The notes: generated from the letters alone by a model not told the origin. 64,000 bases of DNA from Bryobacterales bacterium (GCA_028819255.1 JAPPMB010000137.1:1-64000); one strand, 5' to 3'; counted from the stretch's first letter, positions 47,001 through 55,044 are shown. A program made the numbers and translations.

Positions 47001-47330
47001 CCGCACGGCCCCAGAACCGTCGAGCAGTTCTTCAACACCTCGGCATTCGCAATCGCACAGAACGGGACTTTCGGCAACTGCGGGGTGGCGAGCCTGAGCG
47101 GCTGGCCGCATCACAACTTCGATCTGTCCCTGTTCAAGAACTTCGGACTGGGATTCAGCGAAGACGCTAGGCTGCAGGTCCGGTGGGAGTTCTTCAACGC
47201 CTTCAACACGCCACAGTTCGACAATCCGCAAAACCGGGTGGACCGCGGCCGGTTCGGCCAAACGACCAGGGTTCTCGATCCGTTGCGGGAAGGCCGAGTG
47301 ATTCAATTCGGGCTGAAGTTCATCTTCTAG
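44043..47330 (+). CDS. Oar-type TonB-dependent receptor with carboxypeptidase-regulatory-like domain (receptor 2)
   Basis: This 1095-residue outer-membrane receptor has a signal peptide (GIFISLVVLLLTAPLIAQ). The CarboxypepD_reg-like domain covers residues 25-110 (TIFGTVRDSQGAVVPGADV). A plug with DGRRYSDLILLSPGA follows, and a large barrel ends in IQFGLKFIF. It is a paralogue of receptor 1 with a similar layout but differing in sequence through the barrel. ATG at 44043 has an excellent AAGGAGG site. A hairpin follows the stop codon. The APC permease gene begins 97 bases later and may or may not be co-transcribed. Confidence 0.96.
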   Translation: MHTRGIFISLVVLLLTAPLIAQINTGTIFGTVRDSQGAVVPGADVTVTLTSLGDSVVLSTNEAGVYQAAGLRPGMYQVRAETDGFKTAVRDEIRLAIQQRLEVGFTLEVGDVTEQVQVVAPVVGVETESGQLGTVIEAGEIADLPLDGRRYSDLILLSPGAVPAPGARSNPREARINVDGNFSLQNYFALNGVDNNTFTTNGQERSPQAVQPPPDALQSFKIQTRTYDAEFGWSQGAVINAEIKSGANNFHGSGWYFLRNDKLNANNFFNNAAGIERGAENRGQYGLTIGGPVARDRTFFFADYQRTDASKAGGANGTVPTAQMRQGIFTGDRDLEIDRDADGTPFYPEIVPCVDEANDILNLTASRTDGRPCGDPAGMALGALYPDPNAGKFGFQSALDVPLEQNSYDVRIDHRLTDKDTLYGSYSFLQTDTIVEQGPFPNPLATGGFTANSYVRGQLMALTWNRIFSPSVFNSLRFGFNRIYSTSDPIAPEGDAGPEFGLNSLPGTFAYGLPPIRVSGYSMLGTSEWRPQFQVSQVFQLLDNLSVIRGNHSFKLGFEYKRAMNEYLDVKAPNGRYIIPRSYVGDGFANLLLGNVGRVEATSALVPRTYTDGFMFYLQDSYKASSNLTLNYGVRYEYFTPIQERDSLMSNFDPNANGGRGALITANPGDLGTVPCEFECVQRAQGDGIFARALVHPDRNNLAPRFGAAYRVGDHTVIRGGYAIFYQAIDRMGSSAALSLNPPQLIEFRGQESQFHEPPKMLLSDPFPGGSNEFNPQRIDLRSRSLFETAPWSQQYSFGFQFQLEQSYLLDLSYVGGDSNRIRKLQPLNQGYLHPDGQVSNPFPDWARLSDHLASNGSANYNALQVSLRRAMVGGLAFNMNYTWSKALGDTQDNLSGGASFSNVRPQNAYDLAADYGRLVFDQAHRFVFNWTWEIPFPTESSARHVLGGWQFNGIWSSTSGSPIGIRGPDRSRTRSQNARADCIGDPHGPRTVEQFFNTSAFAIAQNGTFGNCGVASLSGWPHHNFDLSLFKNFGLGFSEDARLQVRWEFFNAFNTPQFDNPQNRVDRGRFGQTTRVLDPLREGRVIQFGLKFIF

Positions 47331-47336
47331 CCGGCT

Positions 47337-47381
47337 TGCCCGCCCGAGCCGCCCACATCCGGGACCGCCGCCGGGCGGGCA
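47337..47381 (+). terminator. GC-rich hairpin after TonB receptor 2
   Basis: TGCCCGCCCG (47337-47346) pairs perfectly with CGGGCGGGCA (47372-47381) across a 25-base loop, seven bases after the stop codon. There is no T-run, as is common in GC-rich genomes. Confidence 0.45.
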
Positions 47382-47427
47382 TGCAGGTCCGATAGTCCGA
47401 TAGCCGCGCCTGGCGTGGTGGCGAAAG

Positions 47428-48837
47428 ATGTGCGAACCTGCAAGGCAAGCGCTCATGCAGGCAGAACAGCCCTCCCCTGCAAATTCCGAACTGGGTCTGG
47501 TCCGAGGCCTCGGACTGAAGGAATCCGTCTCGGCCAACGTGGTCGAGATGCTCGGCATCGGCCCCTTCATCACGATCCCGATTCTGATCGCCGCCATGGA
47601 AGGCCCCCACGCCATGCTGGGGTGGCTGCTGGGAGCGGCGCTGGCCGTCTGCGACGGACTGGTCTGGGCCGAGCTGGGGGCCGCCATGCCGGGAGCGGGA
47701 GGCTCCTACGTCTATCTCCGGGAAGCCTACGGCCCGAAGAAGATGGGCCGGCTGATGTCGTTCCTGTTCGTCTGGATGATCTTCTTCACCGCCCCGCTCT
47801 CGGTAGCGACCGGCGCGGTCGGGTTCGCCCAGTACGCGCAGTACCTCGGGCCGGAACTGTCAACCCTGACCACCCAGCTCATCGCGGTCGGTCTGTGCCT
47901 CGTCATCACATTCGCGCTGTACCGCGGGATCCGGACGATCGGCCGACTCTCGTTCATCCTCATGCTGGTCGCTGTGGGAACGATTCTCTGGGTGATCGTC
48001 TCAGGGCTGTTCAACATCCGGGGCGAGCTTCTCCTGGATGTTCCCGAGGGGGCATTCTCCTGGTCCTGGGGCTTCGTTTCGGGGCTCGGGGGCGCCGCTC
48101 TGATCGGCATCTACGGATACGGCGGCTACAACAACATCTGTTTCCTAGGGGGCGAGGTCAGGAATCCGAGCCGGAACATTCCGTTCGCGGTCATCGCCTC
48201 GATCGCCATCGTCGCGCTCCTCTACATCTTCCTGAACACGACGATCCTCGGTGTCGTTCCGTGGCGAGAGGCGATGGACTCCCAGCACGTGGTGTCCGAC
48301 TTCATGGAGATCGTCTACGGACCCTGGGCGGCCCAGCTGCTCACGGGCCTCGTTCTGGCGGCGTCGGCTGCATCCGTGTTCGCCCTGCTCCTTGGCTATT
48401 CGAGGATCCCTTATGCGGCCGCCAGGGACGGGAGGTTCTTCGCGGTCTTCGGCAAGCTGCATCCGACCGGGCGCTTCCCGCACGTCTCCCTGCTAACTCT
48501 GGGGCTCGGCTCGACAGTCTTCTGCTTCCTTGATCTCAGCAACATCATCCAGGCCCTCATCGTGATCCAGGTCATCGTCCAGGTGCTGGGGCAGATTGTC
48601 GCCGTGACGCTGATCCGGACCTGCCGGCCCGACATCCACCGTCCGTTCCAGATGTGGGGGTATCCGGTTCCGAGCCTGGTGGCCATGGTCTTGTGGCTCC
48701 TCGTGCTCGTCTCGACGGGAGTAACGATCGTGGCATTGGGGCTGCTGGTGCTGGCGCTGGGAGTCGGCCTCTACATGCTCAGAGCCCGCCGGGTCGGCGA
48801 ATGGCCGTTTCTCCCTCGGGCGTCCGGCGAATCGTGA
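47428..48837 (+). CDS. Amino acid permease, APC family
   Basis: This is a 469-residue membrane protein with about twelve hydrophobic helices. It has the APC-family pattern: VSANVVEMLGIGPFITIPILI in helix 1, AELGAAMPGAGGSYVYLREAYGP in helices 2-3, and GYGGYNNICFLGGEVRNPSRNIP later. The subgroup suggests a proton-coupled amino acid or polyamine importer. ATG at 47428 is used; ATG at 47455 is equally possible. It lies in the same direction as TonB receptor 2, separated by a hairpin. The last 59 bases overlap the end of the convergent CRTAC1 gene. Confidence 0.9.
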   Translation: MCEPARQALMQAEQPSPANSELGLVRGLGLKESVSANVVEMLGIGPFITIPILIAAMEGPHAMLGWLLGAALAVCDGLVWAELGAAMPGAGGSYVYLREAYGPKKMGRLMSFLFVWMIFFTAPLSVATGAVGFAQYAQYLGPELSTLTTQLIAVGLCLVITFALYRGIRTIGRLSFILMLVAVGTILWVIVSGLFNIRGELLLDVPEGAFSWSWGFVSGLGGAALIGIYGYGGYNNICFLGGEVRNPSRNIPFAVIASIAIVALLYIFLNTTILGVVPWREAMDSQHVVSDFMEIVYGPWAAQLLTGLVLAASAASVFALLLGYSRIPYAAARDGRFFAVFGKLHPTGRFPHVSLLTLGLGSTVFCFLDLSNIIQALIVIQVIVQVLGQIVAVTLIRTCRPDIHRPFQMWGYPVPSLVAMVLWLLVLVSTGVTIVALGLLVLALGVGLYMLRARRVGEWPFLPRASGES

Positions 48838-50545
48838 TTTCCGCACCCGCCTCGATGCCACGCAGGACCGAAGTCTCGCCCGTAGGCCAGCGCACCTCCA
48901 CCGAGTCGGCCCTCGTATGCGAGCCCAGTCCGAAGTGGAGGACCAGCTCGCTCTGGGAGAGATAGCTTCCGCCGCTCGGGACTTCGCGCAGCTGCCGCAG
49001 ATCACCGGACCGCACCCTGACCTGGGCTCCCAGGGCGAGCCGGTTTCCGCCTGACCCGACAAGGTGAATCCTGAGGTGCTGGCTCCCGCTGGCGCTTTCG
49101 TTCCAGAACAGAGCTGGCGCGGCGTCAATGTTGCTGACCACCACATCCAGCCTCCCGTCGCCGTCCAAGTCGGCGCTTGCCGCTCCGCGGCTGGATTGCT
49201 CGTGGTCGAGATTCAGGAGGCCCGGCTGCTCCTCGAACCGGCCGTCGCCGAGATTCCGGAACAGAAGGCTTTGCTGGCGGTACGGAGCGACGGACGACTC
49301 CTGGAGCTGATCGACATTCGGAAAGACGTGGCCGTTCGCCACGAAGATGTCGAGCCAGCCGTCGTTGTCGAAGTCTCCGAACAGGGTTCCCCACCCAACA
49401 AGGGGCAATGTCGGTCGATCCAGACCCGACCGAGTGGTCACATCCGAGAAATTGAGTTCGCCCTCGTTCCGGTACAGCGTGTTGTACTCCTCCGAGAAGT
49501 GCGTAACGTAGAGGGAGAGCCGGCCCTGGTTTAGATAGTCCCCCACGGCGACTCCCATCCCGGCCTGCTCGACTCCGTGCGCGTTGAAAGCCACGCCCGA
49601 AAGGAGTCCGAGTTCCTCGAACACCGAGTTGCCCAGGTTCCTGTAGAGAAGGTTGGGTGTCGAATCGTTGGCCACGAAGAGATCGGGCAGGCCGTCGTCG
49701 TCCAGATGCGCGAAGAGAGCTCCGAGACCGAAGTGGCCATGCACATCGTCCAGGCCGCTGGCGAGGGAGGCTTGTTCGAAAGTCCCGTCTCCCCGGTTCA
49801 GGAAGAAGGAGTCACCAGCCCCCTTCAGACCACGAGGTCCGCACATCACAGGGAGGCCCATGTACTTGCAGCCCAGACCGGCTCCCCCCATCGAGCCGTA
49901 CGCGGGACTCCCCGGCTCGGGCAGATTGGCCGGATCCAGATCGATGTAGTTGGCGACGAACAGGTCGAGGTCGCCGTCCAGATCGACATCGGACCAGGAC
50001 GAGCCTGTCGACCAGCGAGGATCGGTTACGCCCGCCTGCTCGGCGGCGTCGGAGAACGTTCCGTCGCCTTGGTTGCGCAGGAGCTGGTTGGGGCCATACG
50101 AGGTGATGTAGAGATCGGGATGGCCGTCGGCGTTGTAGTCGGTCACGGAGCAGCCCATGCCCCAGTAGCCGTCCCCGGCCGCGCCCGCCTCTTGCGTGAC
50201 CTCCTTGAAGCGGCGCCCGCCCAGGTTGCGAAACAGGGCATGCCGCAGAGGCGATGGCCGGCCGTCCCGGAAGTTCTCCAGGCGCCCGCCGTTGACAAAG
50301 TACAGGTCCACCCGCCCGTCCGAATCGTAGTCGACGACACAGACACCGGCGGAATTGGCCTCGACGATGTAGCGCTTCTCGCGGTCGCCGCTGATCACTC
50401 GGAAGCCGCCCAGCCCCGACCGTTCCGCTGACTCCAGGAACCGCAACTGGCACCGGGCCAGGCTCGCCAGCGGCGGCAAGAGATGCATTGAGAGGGCAAC
50501 GCAGCCAACGAGTGCCGGCCATTGCAGGCGCCGGATGGGAATCAC
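48779..50545 (-). CDS. CRTAC1-like protein with FG-GAP/VCBS repeats and ASPIC/UnbV domain
   Basis: This secreted protein of about 588 residues has FG-GAP/VCBS repeats with calcium-binding loops of the type DYDSDGRVDLYF, DYNADGHPDLYI, DVDLDGDLDLFVANY and DFDNDGWLDIFVANG. Its C-terminal ASPIC/UnbV domain contains GAQVRVRSGDLRQLREVPSG and FGLGSHTRADSVEVRWPTG. It forms a beta-propeller for protein or sugar binding on the cell surface. Candidate starts are GTG at 50569, 50554 and 50545. I chose 50545 because it begins the signal peptide and avoids overlap with the divergent antitoxin. TPR proteins are frequent partners. Confidence 0.92.
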   Translation of the reverse strand: MIPIRRLQWPALVGCVALSMHLLPPLASLARCQLRFLESAERSGLGGFRVISGDREKRYIVEANSAGVCVVDYDSDGRVDLYFVNGGRLENFRDGRPSPLRHALFRNLGGRRFKEVTQEAGAAGDGYWGMGCSVTDYNADGHPDLYITSYGPNQLLRNQGDGTFSDAAEQAGVTDPRWSTGSSWSDVDLDGDLDLFVANYIDLDPANLPEPGSPAYGSMGGAGLGCKYMGLPVMCGPRGLKGAGDSFFLNRGDGTFEQASLASGLDDVHGHFGLGALFAHLDDDGLPDLFVANDSTPNLLYRNLGNSVFEELGLLSGVAFNAHGVEQAGMGVAVGDYLNQGRLSLYVTHFSEEYNTLYRNEGELNFSDVTTRSGLDRPTLPLVGWGTLFGDFDNDGWLDIFVANGHVFPNVDQLQESSVAPYRQQSLLFRNLGDGRFEEQPGLLNLDHEQSSRGAASADLDGDGRLDVVVSNIDAAPALFWNESASGSQHLRIHLVGSGGNRLALGAQVRVRSGDLRQLREVPSGGSYLSQSELVLHFGLGSHTRADSVEVRWPTGETSVLRGIEAGAEITIRRTPEGETAIRRPGGL

Positions 50546-50561
50546 ATGCAACACAGACGGA

Positions 50562-50816
50562 GTGCACACAGTATATTTTCCGCAATCCGTGCTCGCCGGA
50601 CTGGCTCGGATCGCGGAGAAGCGAGGAATGAGCCGGAACCGGCTGATCGTGGAGTCGTGTCGACGGGTCGTGGAAGAGCGGACGGGCTGGCCCGCAGACC
50701 TGTTTTCGAACGATCACTCGAGCGAGACAGACTTGCAGCTGCTCCGGAAGGGCGAAGATGGCTTTCTGGACGCCATCGGAAGTGCCCGCAGAAGTCGGGT
50801 GCACCTTCCATTCTGA
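50562..50816 (+). CDS. Ribbon-helix-helix-type antitoxin
   Basis: The 84-residue protein begins with a beta-strand and helix pair typical of CopG/Arc-type DNA-binding antitoxins: HTVYFPQSVLAGLARIAEKRGMSRNRLIVESCRRVVEER. GTG at 50562 is chosen; the annotation of an upstream ATG is possible at 50535. Its stop overlaps the start of a PIN-domain toxin gene in TGATG, the usual coupled TA layout. The toxin is broken, so this may be an orphan antitoxin. It is divergent from the CRTAC1 gene with almost no spacer, so it may bind DNA between them. Confidence 0.75.
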   Translation: MHTVYFPQSVLAGLARIAEKRGMSRNRLIVESCRRVVEERTGWPADLFSNDHSSETDLQLLRKGEDGFLDAIGSARRSRVHLPF

Positions 50817-51236
50817 TGTTACTCCTCGATACAAGCGCCGTCTCGGCGTTCATGCATCGGCGCCCGGTCGCGTTACATGGACTGTGGGAAGAAGACCCAT
50901 TGGCCGTTTAGCTCTGCACCCGCCGGGGCGGCGGAGATCTGGTTCGGTCTGTCGCGCCTGGAAGCCGACTGGCGCCGCCGGCGCCTCCCAACTAACGAGT
51001 TTCGGCGCTTGTGCGCCGCCCTGCGCTGGGCGGACTGGAGCGAGCCGACATCCTGTGTATTCGGGCAATGGAATGCCGCGCTACATTAGCGAGGGGCACC
51101 GATCAAGGACATGGACTTGGCGATAGCGTCGCCTGGCCTCAGCCATCCGGCCCGACTCGCCACCCGCGACGTGCGCTACTTCGCGAGAATTGACGACTTG
51201 AAACTGGTCGACTGGTCTGAGCCCCAGCATAGTTGA
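50816..51236 (+). pseudogene. vapC: VapC-like PIN-domain toxin, broken by nonsense codons and a frameshift
   Basis: The start is intact: MLLLDTSAVSAFMHRRP, with the first catalytic Asp in LLDTS. TAG at 50909-50911 then interrupts it. The sequence resumes in another frame as AGAAEIWFGLSRLEADWRRR with the second acidic residue, then TAG again at 51087-51089. It continues in that frame through IKDMDLAIASPGLSHPARLATRDV and KLVDWSEP to TGA at 51236. The family order is complete but at least one frameshift and two stop codons separate the pieces. The protein cannot be made intact. The antitoxin before it is undamaged. Confidence 0.8.
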
Positions 51237-51249
51237 GTGGTCCGTCTGA

Positions 51250-51560
51250 AGCCACAGACCGATCCGAGCATCGGGTCTGCTTGCGTCGCCGCAACGAGTG
51301 GGGCAAGGCGACCGTCAGCCCGCTGGCCTCCGCCGACGACTTTCCGCGGGTTGCGTTCGCGGACTTGGAGACTCTATGCATGCCCCGTGGACGAGTGCGG
51401 GCTTGCGCCTCCATCGGGCAAATGACTGGATCGGTTTGCGAGGGCAGGGCAAAGTGCTCAAGATACTGCGGGCAGATTCTCGACGTCGACGTCTCCACCG
51501 ACAGTAGGCTATGCACGGACTTGATCCCCCGTTGGGCACGATGGCGCACGAATTGGAGTG
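51250..51560 (+). pseudogene. Coding relic of unknown family, frameshifted
   Basis: Coding-like codon use appears in the frame giving RRRNEWGKATVSPLASADDF and VAFADLETLC. A second frame then continues with SAGLRLHRANDWIGLRGQG, and a third with ILDVDVSTDSRLCTDLIPRW. The pieces read as one protein split by two frameshifts. I do not recognise the family. Confidence 0.35.
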
Positions 51561-51671
51561 CAGCGCGGGCCGCCCACCCTCAAGCGTGTCGCGGCTCGCC
51601 CCTCCTTTGACCGGGCCTCGGCCCAATCGTCCAGCGGGCCGTCTCGAGGCCGACCCCGCCGAGCCGGTCGC

Positions 51672-51990
51672 CTAGCGCCGGATCAGATGCGAGAACGGCC
51701 ACGCCGTCGCCGACACCTTGATCACCAGCTCCAGTCTCTTTGGCTTGATTCCAGCCACGTGGGGCACTGTCGGCGCGACTTCGCAGAAGGTTCGGAAGCA
51801 GACCCGAGCAATGCCGACGAGCACCTTGATCGCGTCACGAACTCAAGAAACCACGCCTTAGTGAACCGGAGGTCGGTCCTGTCCAAGGGCGATCTCGCGG
51901 ACGCAGTCCTCGCCGCGTCCCGGCAAGAGGCCGCGTCGCCCCTCTCGAGGCTCCTTGGTGCGGATCCGCCCCCCGGAGGGACTCGCCCGC
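51672..51990 (-). pseudogene. C-terminal coding relic of unknown family, frameshifted
   Basis: On the minus strand the frame ending at TAG 51674-51672 gives DAIKVLVGIARVCFRTFCEV and later KRLELVIKVSATAWPFSHLI, with strong G/C preference in third positions. A different frame upstream (LDRTDLRFTKAWFLEFV) shows the same bias and would join through one frameshift near 51840. No family is recognised. Confidence 0.35.
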
Positions 51991-52338
51991 GAAAACGGAA
52001 CCTACCGAGGACTGTCCGAGCCCGCCCCCTTGGGTACTGGCAGCCGGAGCCGTGTTCCGGAAGGGCCGGCCGACGGCCCATTCCCCAATTCCATCTCCCG
52101 CGAGTAGGTGTTGCGGGCATGGCCGAAGTCGGTGCCTCCCTCGATCGCTGTACGGCGCTCATCCCATGTGCTGGATACGCTGCTATCAACTGCCGGCGGG
52201 CTATAGCAAACCTGCCTCGGCAGTGCCCGGCAGCAAAGTGTGGCCGGTCCCTGTTGCGGTGGGCGTCATCGCGCTTGGGGGTATACTCGCCTCGGTCGTT
52301 TCCTGGTTGGCATGGCCTGTTCTGAGAGGGTGGCCGTC

Positions 52339-53346
52339 ATGACCGCGCGGAGAACTATGAAAGTCTTAGGCGGAGGAGAATTCCTCTACGAAGTCGACCC
52401 GGCTTGGCCGCAGGTCCCCGAGGGCTGGAGTTTCCACGAGGTGGCCGGAGTCGCGACCGACTCGCAGGACCGGGTGTATGTCTTCAATCGTGGGGAGCAC
52501 CCGGTGATGGTGTTTCAGGCCGACGGGAAGTTCTTGTCTTCCTGGGGCGAGGGGGAGTTTGTCCGGGCCCACGGGATTTGGATTGGGCCGGATGATGCAG
52601 TCTACTTGACCGATGATCTCGGGCACACTGTCAGGAAGTACACTCCCACGGGCGATCTACTAATGACGCTCGGAACAGAGGGCTCGCCGAGTGATACGGG
52701 AGTCGAGAACTTCGACTATCGCACTATCAAGCAGGCCGCGGGCCCATTCCACTACCCAACGAACCTCGTCCTCAACGCACAGGGGGAGATGTACGTCTCC
52801 GACGGTTACGGTAACGCGCGGGTCCACAAGTTCACGCCGGACGGGCGACTGCTGATCTCGTGGGGAGAACTCGGCAATGGGCCCGGACAGTTCCATCTGC
52901 CGCATGGAATCGCCGTGGACAGCATGGGGAGAGTCTTCGTAGCCGACCGCGAGAATGACCGGTTACAGGTCTTCTCGCCGGATGGTGAGTTTCTGGCCGA
53001 GTGGACTACCGTCGTTCGGCCTTGCCAAGTGTTCATCGACACCCGGGACAACGTCTTCGTTGCCGAAGTGGGGCGCCGCGTAGGCATGTTCCCGTGGATG
53101 ACACCGGACCTGAGCGTGACCGGCGGGCGCGTCAGTGTTTTCAACGTCGATGGGGAGCGGCAGGCCAACTGGGGCGGCGGCGACCACCCTGAGGAACCGG
53201 GCGATTTCTACGCACCGCACGACGTCTGGGTGGATTCGCAGTGCAATGTGTATGTTGGCGAAGTTACTTGGTCAGCCGGAGGTAACCAGGGCTTGGCCCC
53301 TCCGAATTGCCCAACGCTGCAGAAGTTCATTAGGAAGCACGACTGA
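52339..53346 (+). CDS. NHL-repeat beta-propeller protein, peptidyl-alpha-hydroxyglycine amidating-lyase-like
   Basis: The 335-residue protein consists of NHL repeats. Typical blades are VATDSQDRVYVFNRGEHPVMVF, IWIGPDDAVYLTDDLGHTVRK, IAVDSMGRVFVADRENDRLQVF and VWVDSQCNVYVGEV. Overall order and length resemble peptidyl-alpha-hydroxyglycine alpha-amidating lyase-like proteins of bacteria. There is no signal peptide; ATG at 52339 or 52357 are both possible. Third-position G/C preference looks weaker than in neighbours, so transfer is possible. It is the only complete gene between the two damaged TA modules. Confidence 0.85.
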   Translation: MTARRTMKVLGGGEFLYEVDPAWPQVPEGWSFHEVAGVATDSQDRVYVFNRGEHPVMVFQADGKFLSSWGEGEFVRAHGIWIGPDDAVYLTDDLGHTVRKYTPTGDLLMTLGTEGSPSDTGVENFDYRTIKQAAGPFHYPTNLVLNAQGEMYVSDGYGNARVHKFTPDGRLLISWGELGNGPGQFHLPHGIAVDSMGRVFVADRENDRLQVFSPDGEFLAEWTTVVRPCQVFIDTRDNVFVAEVGRRVGMFPWMTPDLSVTGGRVSVFNVDGERQANWGGGDHPEEPGDFYAPHDVWVDSQCNVYVGEVTWSAGGNQGLAPPNCPTLQKFIRKHD

Positions 53347-53947
53347 AAGAACTTGCCGTTTAGACCGATTACGTGCATTGGACGGCTCGCCTAGCTGGCT
53401 CACCTTTGCTCTTTCGACCTATCGCGGGATTGCGGGTCTCAGCGCAACATCCAGAAGAGCCATAACTTAGCCTTCGGCCTAGTGTGTGGCGTGAGATCGT
53501 CACCCAACTTCGCGGGCGAGGGAAAGGCGGTGAGCGCAACTTGGTAATTCGATAAACCGTAAGAAAACCGGTCTCACGACGGATCGACGCTTGAAGTCGC
53601 GAGACTGGGTTGCGCGACGAGCCCGGGCAGGATGCGTCACGCGGCCTGGCTTCGCCAATGCGCTTGTCGCAGGGCGGCGATCGCCGTCATGCCCGCGGGA
53701 ATCCAGTCGCGTCCACGGGCCTGCGGTCCGCAGATGCCGTTCTCCGGAAAGAGTGGTCCAGCCGGCCCGCCCGGGCATTGAACGATAGGGAGGCCTGCCT
53801 TCAAAGCCTGCTTCGAGCTCGTAGCGGTCTCCATCGAAGAGGGCCCGCCAGCTCCCGACCGCAGACCATGCGGTTCGCGCTCCTGCCGGCCCTGCACCCG
53901 CCGGAACGGACTGCGGTTCCCGGAATCCGGACCCGGCGGGGGCGAGT
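53347..53947. other. Gap with a REP-like element
   Basis: No gene is recognised. A short stretch at 53686-53705 resembles a very common bacterial intergenic repeat. Frames across the gap are arginine-rich and lack starts or motifs. Confidence 0.5.
53686..53705 (+). repeat. REP-like intergenic sequence
   Basis: GTCATGCCCGCGGGAATCCA is close to the widespread GTCATTCCCGCG...GCGGGAATCCA intergenic repeat found in many bacteria. Only one copy was noticed here, so the call depends on the genome. Confidence 0.4.
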
Positions 53948-54400
53948 CTAGCGGGGGTCACCGAGATCCAATGCCCGCTGCTGGATCAAATGCTGAGAGA
54001 TGCGAAGCCAGTTCTCGCATTGAAGGCCCTCGACTCGCCCGAACTCGCGTTCGTTGGCGGTGACGATCGTGCAATCGAGCGTCACGGCGTGGGCGGCGAT
54101 GAGCAGGTCATTGCTGCCGATCGGCTGGCCGGCTCGCTCGAGCCGGGTGCGGAGGATCGCGTACACGGCGGCGGCCGGCGCCTCGAAAGGCATGACTTCA
54201 ATGCGATGGAGCACCGCCTCGACTTGAGCCTTGAGCCGCGACGATCGGCGTTTCTCGGCTCCGTAACGGATTTCGGCGGCAACGATGATGCTGGTGCAGA
54301 CCTGGGATTCGCCGACATCGCGAATCCGCTCCATCACCTGTCCCGTCGGGTTGCGAATGAGGTCCGAGACGATGTTGGTGCCAAGCAGGTAGCGCTTCAG
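53948..54400 (-). CDS. vapC: VapC-like PIN-domain toxin, probably inactive
   Basis: The PIN domain is nearly complete. It has AAEIRYGAEKR with the second acidic residue, NDLLIAAHAV with the third, and TANEREFGRV at the end. At the first site, canonical LLDTN reads LLGTN, so the first metal-binding Asp is Gly. The natural start position has CTG rather than ATG, overlapping the vapB stop as CTGA. Both changes would lower or abolish toxin activity. The next in-frame ATG is far inside. The product from CTG would be 150 residues. It may persist as a harmless partner of the antitoxin. Confidence 0.75.
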   Translation of the reverse strand: MKRYLLGTNIVSDLIRNPTGQVMERIRDVGESQVCTSIIVAAEIRYGAEKRRSSRLKAQVEAVLHRIEVMPFEAPAAAVYAILRTRLERAGQPIGSNDLLIAAHAVTLDCTIVTANEREFGRVEGLQCENWLRISQHLIQQRALDLGDPR

Positions 54401-54648
54401 ATTTCCACCTGCCTCGGCGGCGGGTCCGGGATCGGAGGGAATTCCTCGTCGATAGGCTGGAGCGTCGCCAGTAACGCGAGCAGCGATCCCTTGGCGACAG
54501 GCTCGATAATCAGCCGGGAGCCGTCTTTCCGGATCATCACTTCGTCGCCGGGGAGTTCGAATTCGCGGGGAATCCGCAGAGCTTGGTTCCGACCGTTCCT
54601 GAAGAGCTTGGCCCTGCGCTTGCGCCCCCACTCCGTCCTCGATGGCAT
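54397..54648 (-). CDS. vapB: VapB-type antitoxin, AbrB/SpoVT fold
   Basis: The 83-residue protein has the swapped-hairpin AbrB pattern AKLFRNGRNQALRIPREFELPGDEVMIRKDGSRLIIEP at residues 13-50. The C-terminal part (residues 55-80) would wrap the VapC partner. It would bind its own promoter and neutralise the toxin. ATG at 54648 is a clean start; the end overlaps the vapC start. The antitoxin looks intact while its toxin does not. Confidence 0.88.
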   Translation of the reverse strand: MPSRTEWGRKRRAKLFRNGRNQALRIPREFELPGDEVMIRKDGSRLIIEPVAKGSLLALLATLQPIDEEFPPIPDPPPRQVEI

Positions 54649-55044
54649 TTCCCGGAGTATATGCCATCTCAGTCCGTCCGTCCTGCCGCTTGCATGGGCC
54701 TTTCAGGGCGGATCCGCCCTGCATAGCCGGAATCGGTCGGTCTCGCGAGCCAGGAGTGGAAGCGGTCCCAAGGATTCACGGCCGAGGATCTGTCGCAGCC
54801 GTGCGAACACTTCCGAGCCGACGTTCCCCGACCGGCCGGTGCCTGCGATGCCCCCGGCTGGGCTCCGCACGAGCTGGGGCCTCAGGAGCCTGATTCTCGC
54901 CCGGGTCGGGAGGCTGGTGTCGGTGCCGGTCGTTCCCATCCGCGGTCGGTTTCCTCTTGAGAGCCCGCACTTCCGAAACCGAGTCGATCCCTCCCAAGCA
55001 GTGTCCAAGCAATCCGGGCCCGCGAGGGTTACACTGACAGCCTG
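54649..55044. other. Gap without a recognisable gene
   Basis: The region between vapB (minus) and the TPR gene (plus) must contain both promoters. No clear -35/-10 pair stands out. Frames here are arginine-rich without family motifs. Confidence 0.5.

Larger units (their letters stand above)
51237..52338. other. Region of decayed coding sequence without an intact gene
   Basis: No frame here gives a recognisable whole protein. Stretches with high third-position G/C occur in three frames on both strands, which is typical of genes broken by frameshifts. Two relics are listed. I also looked for IS ends and found none by eye. Confidence 0.5.

Noticed and set aside
47388-47403. Tandem TCCGATAG repeat as a regulator site
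   Set aside because: Two 8-base copies only, in a spacer of similar composition; chance is likely.
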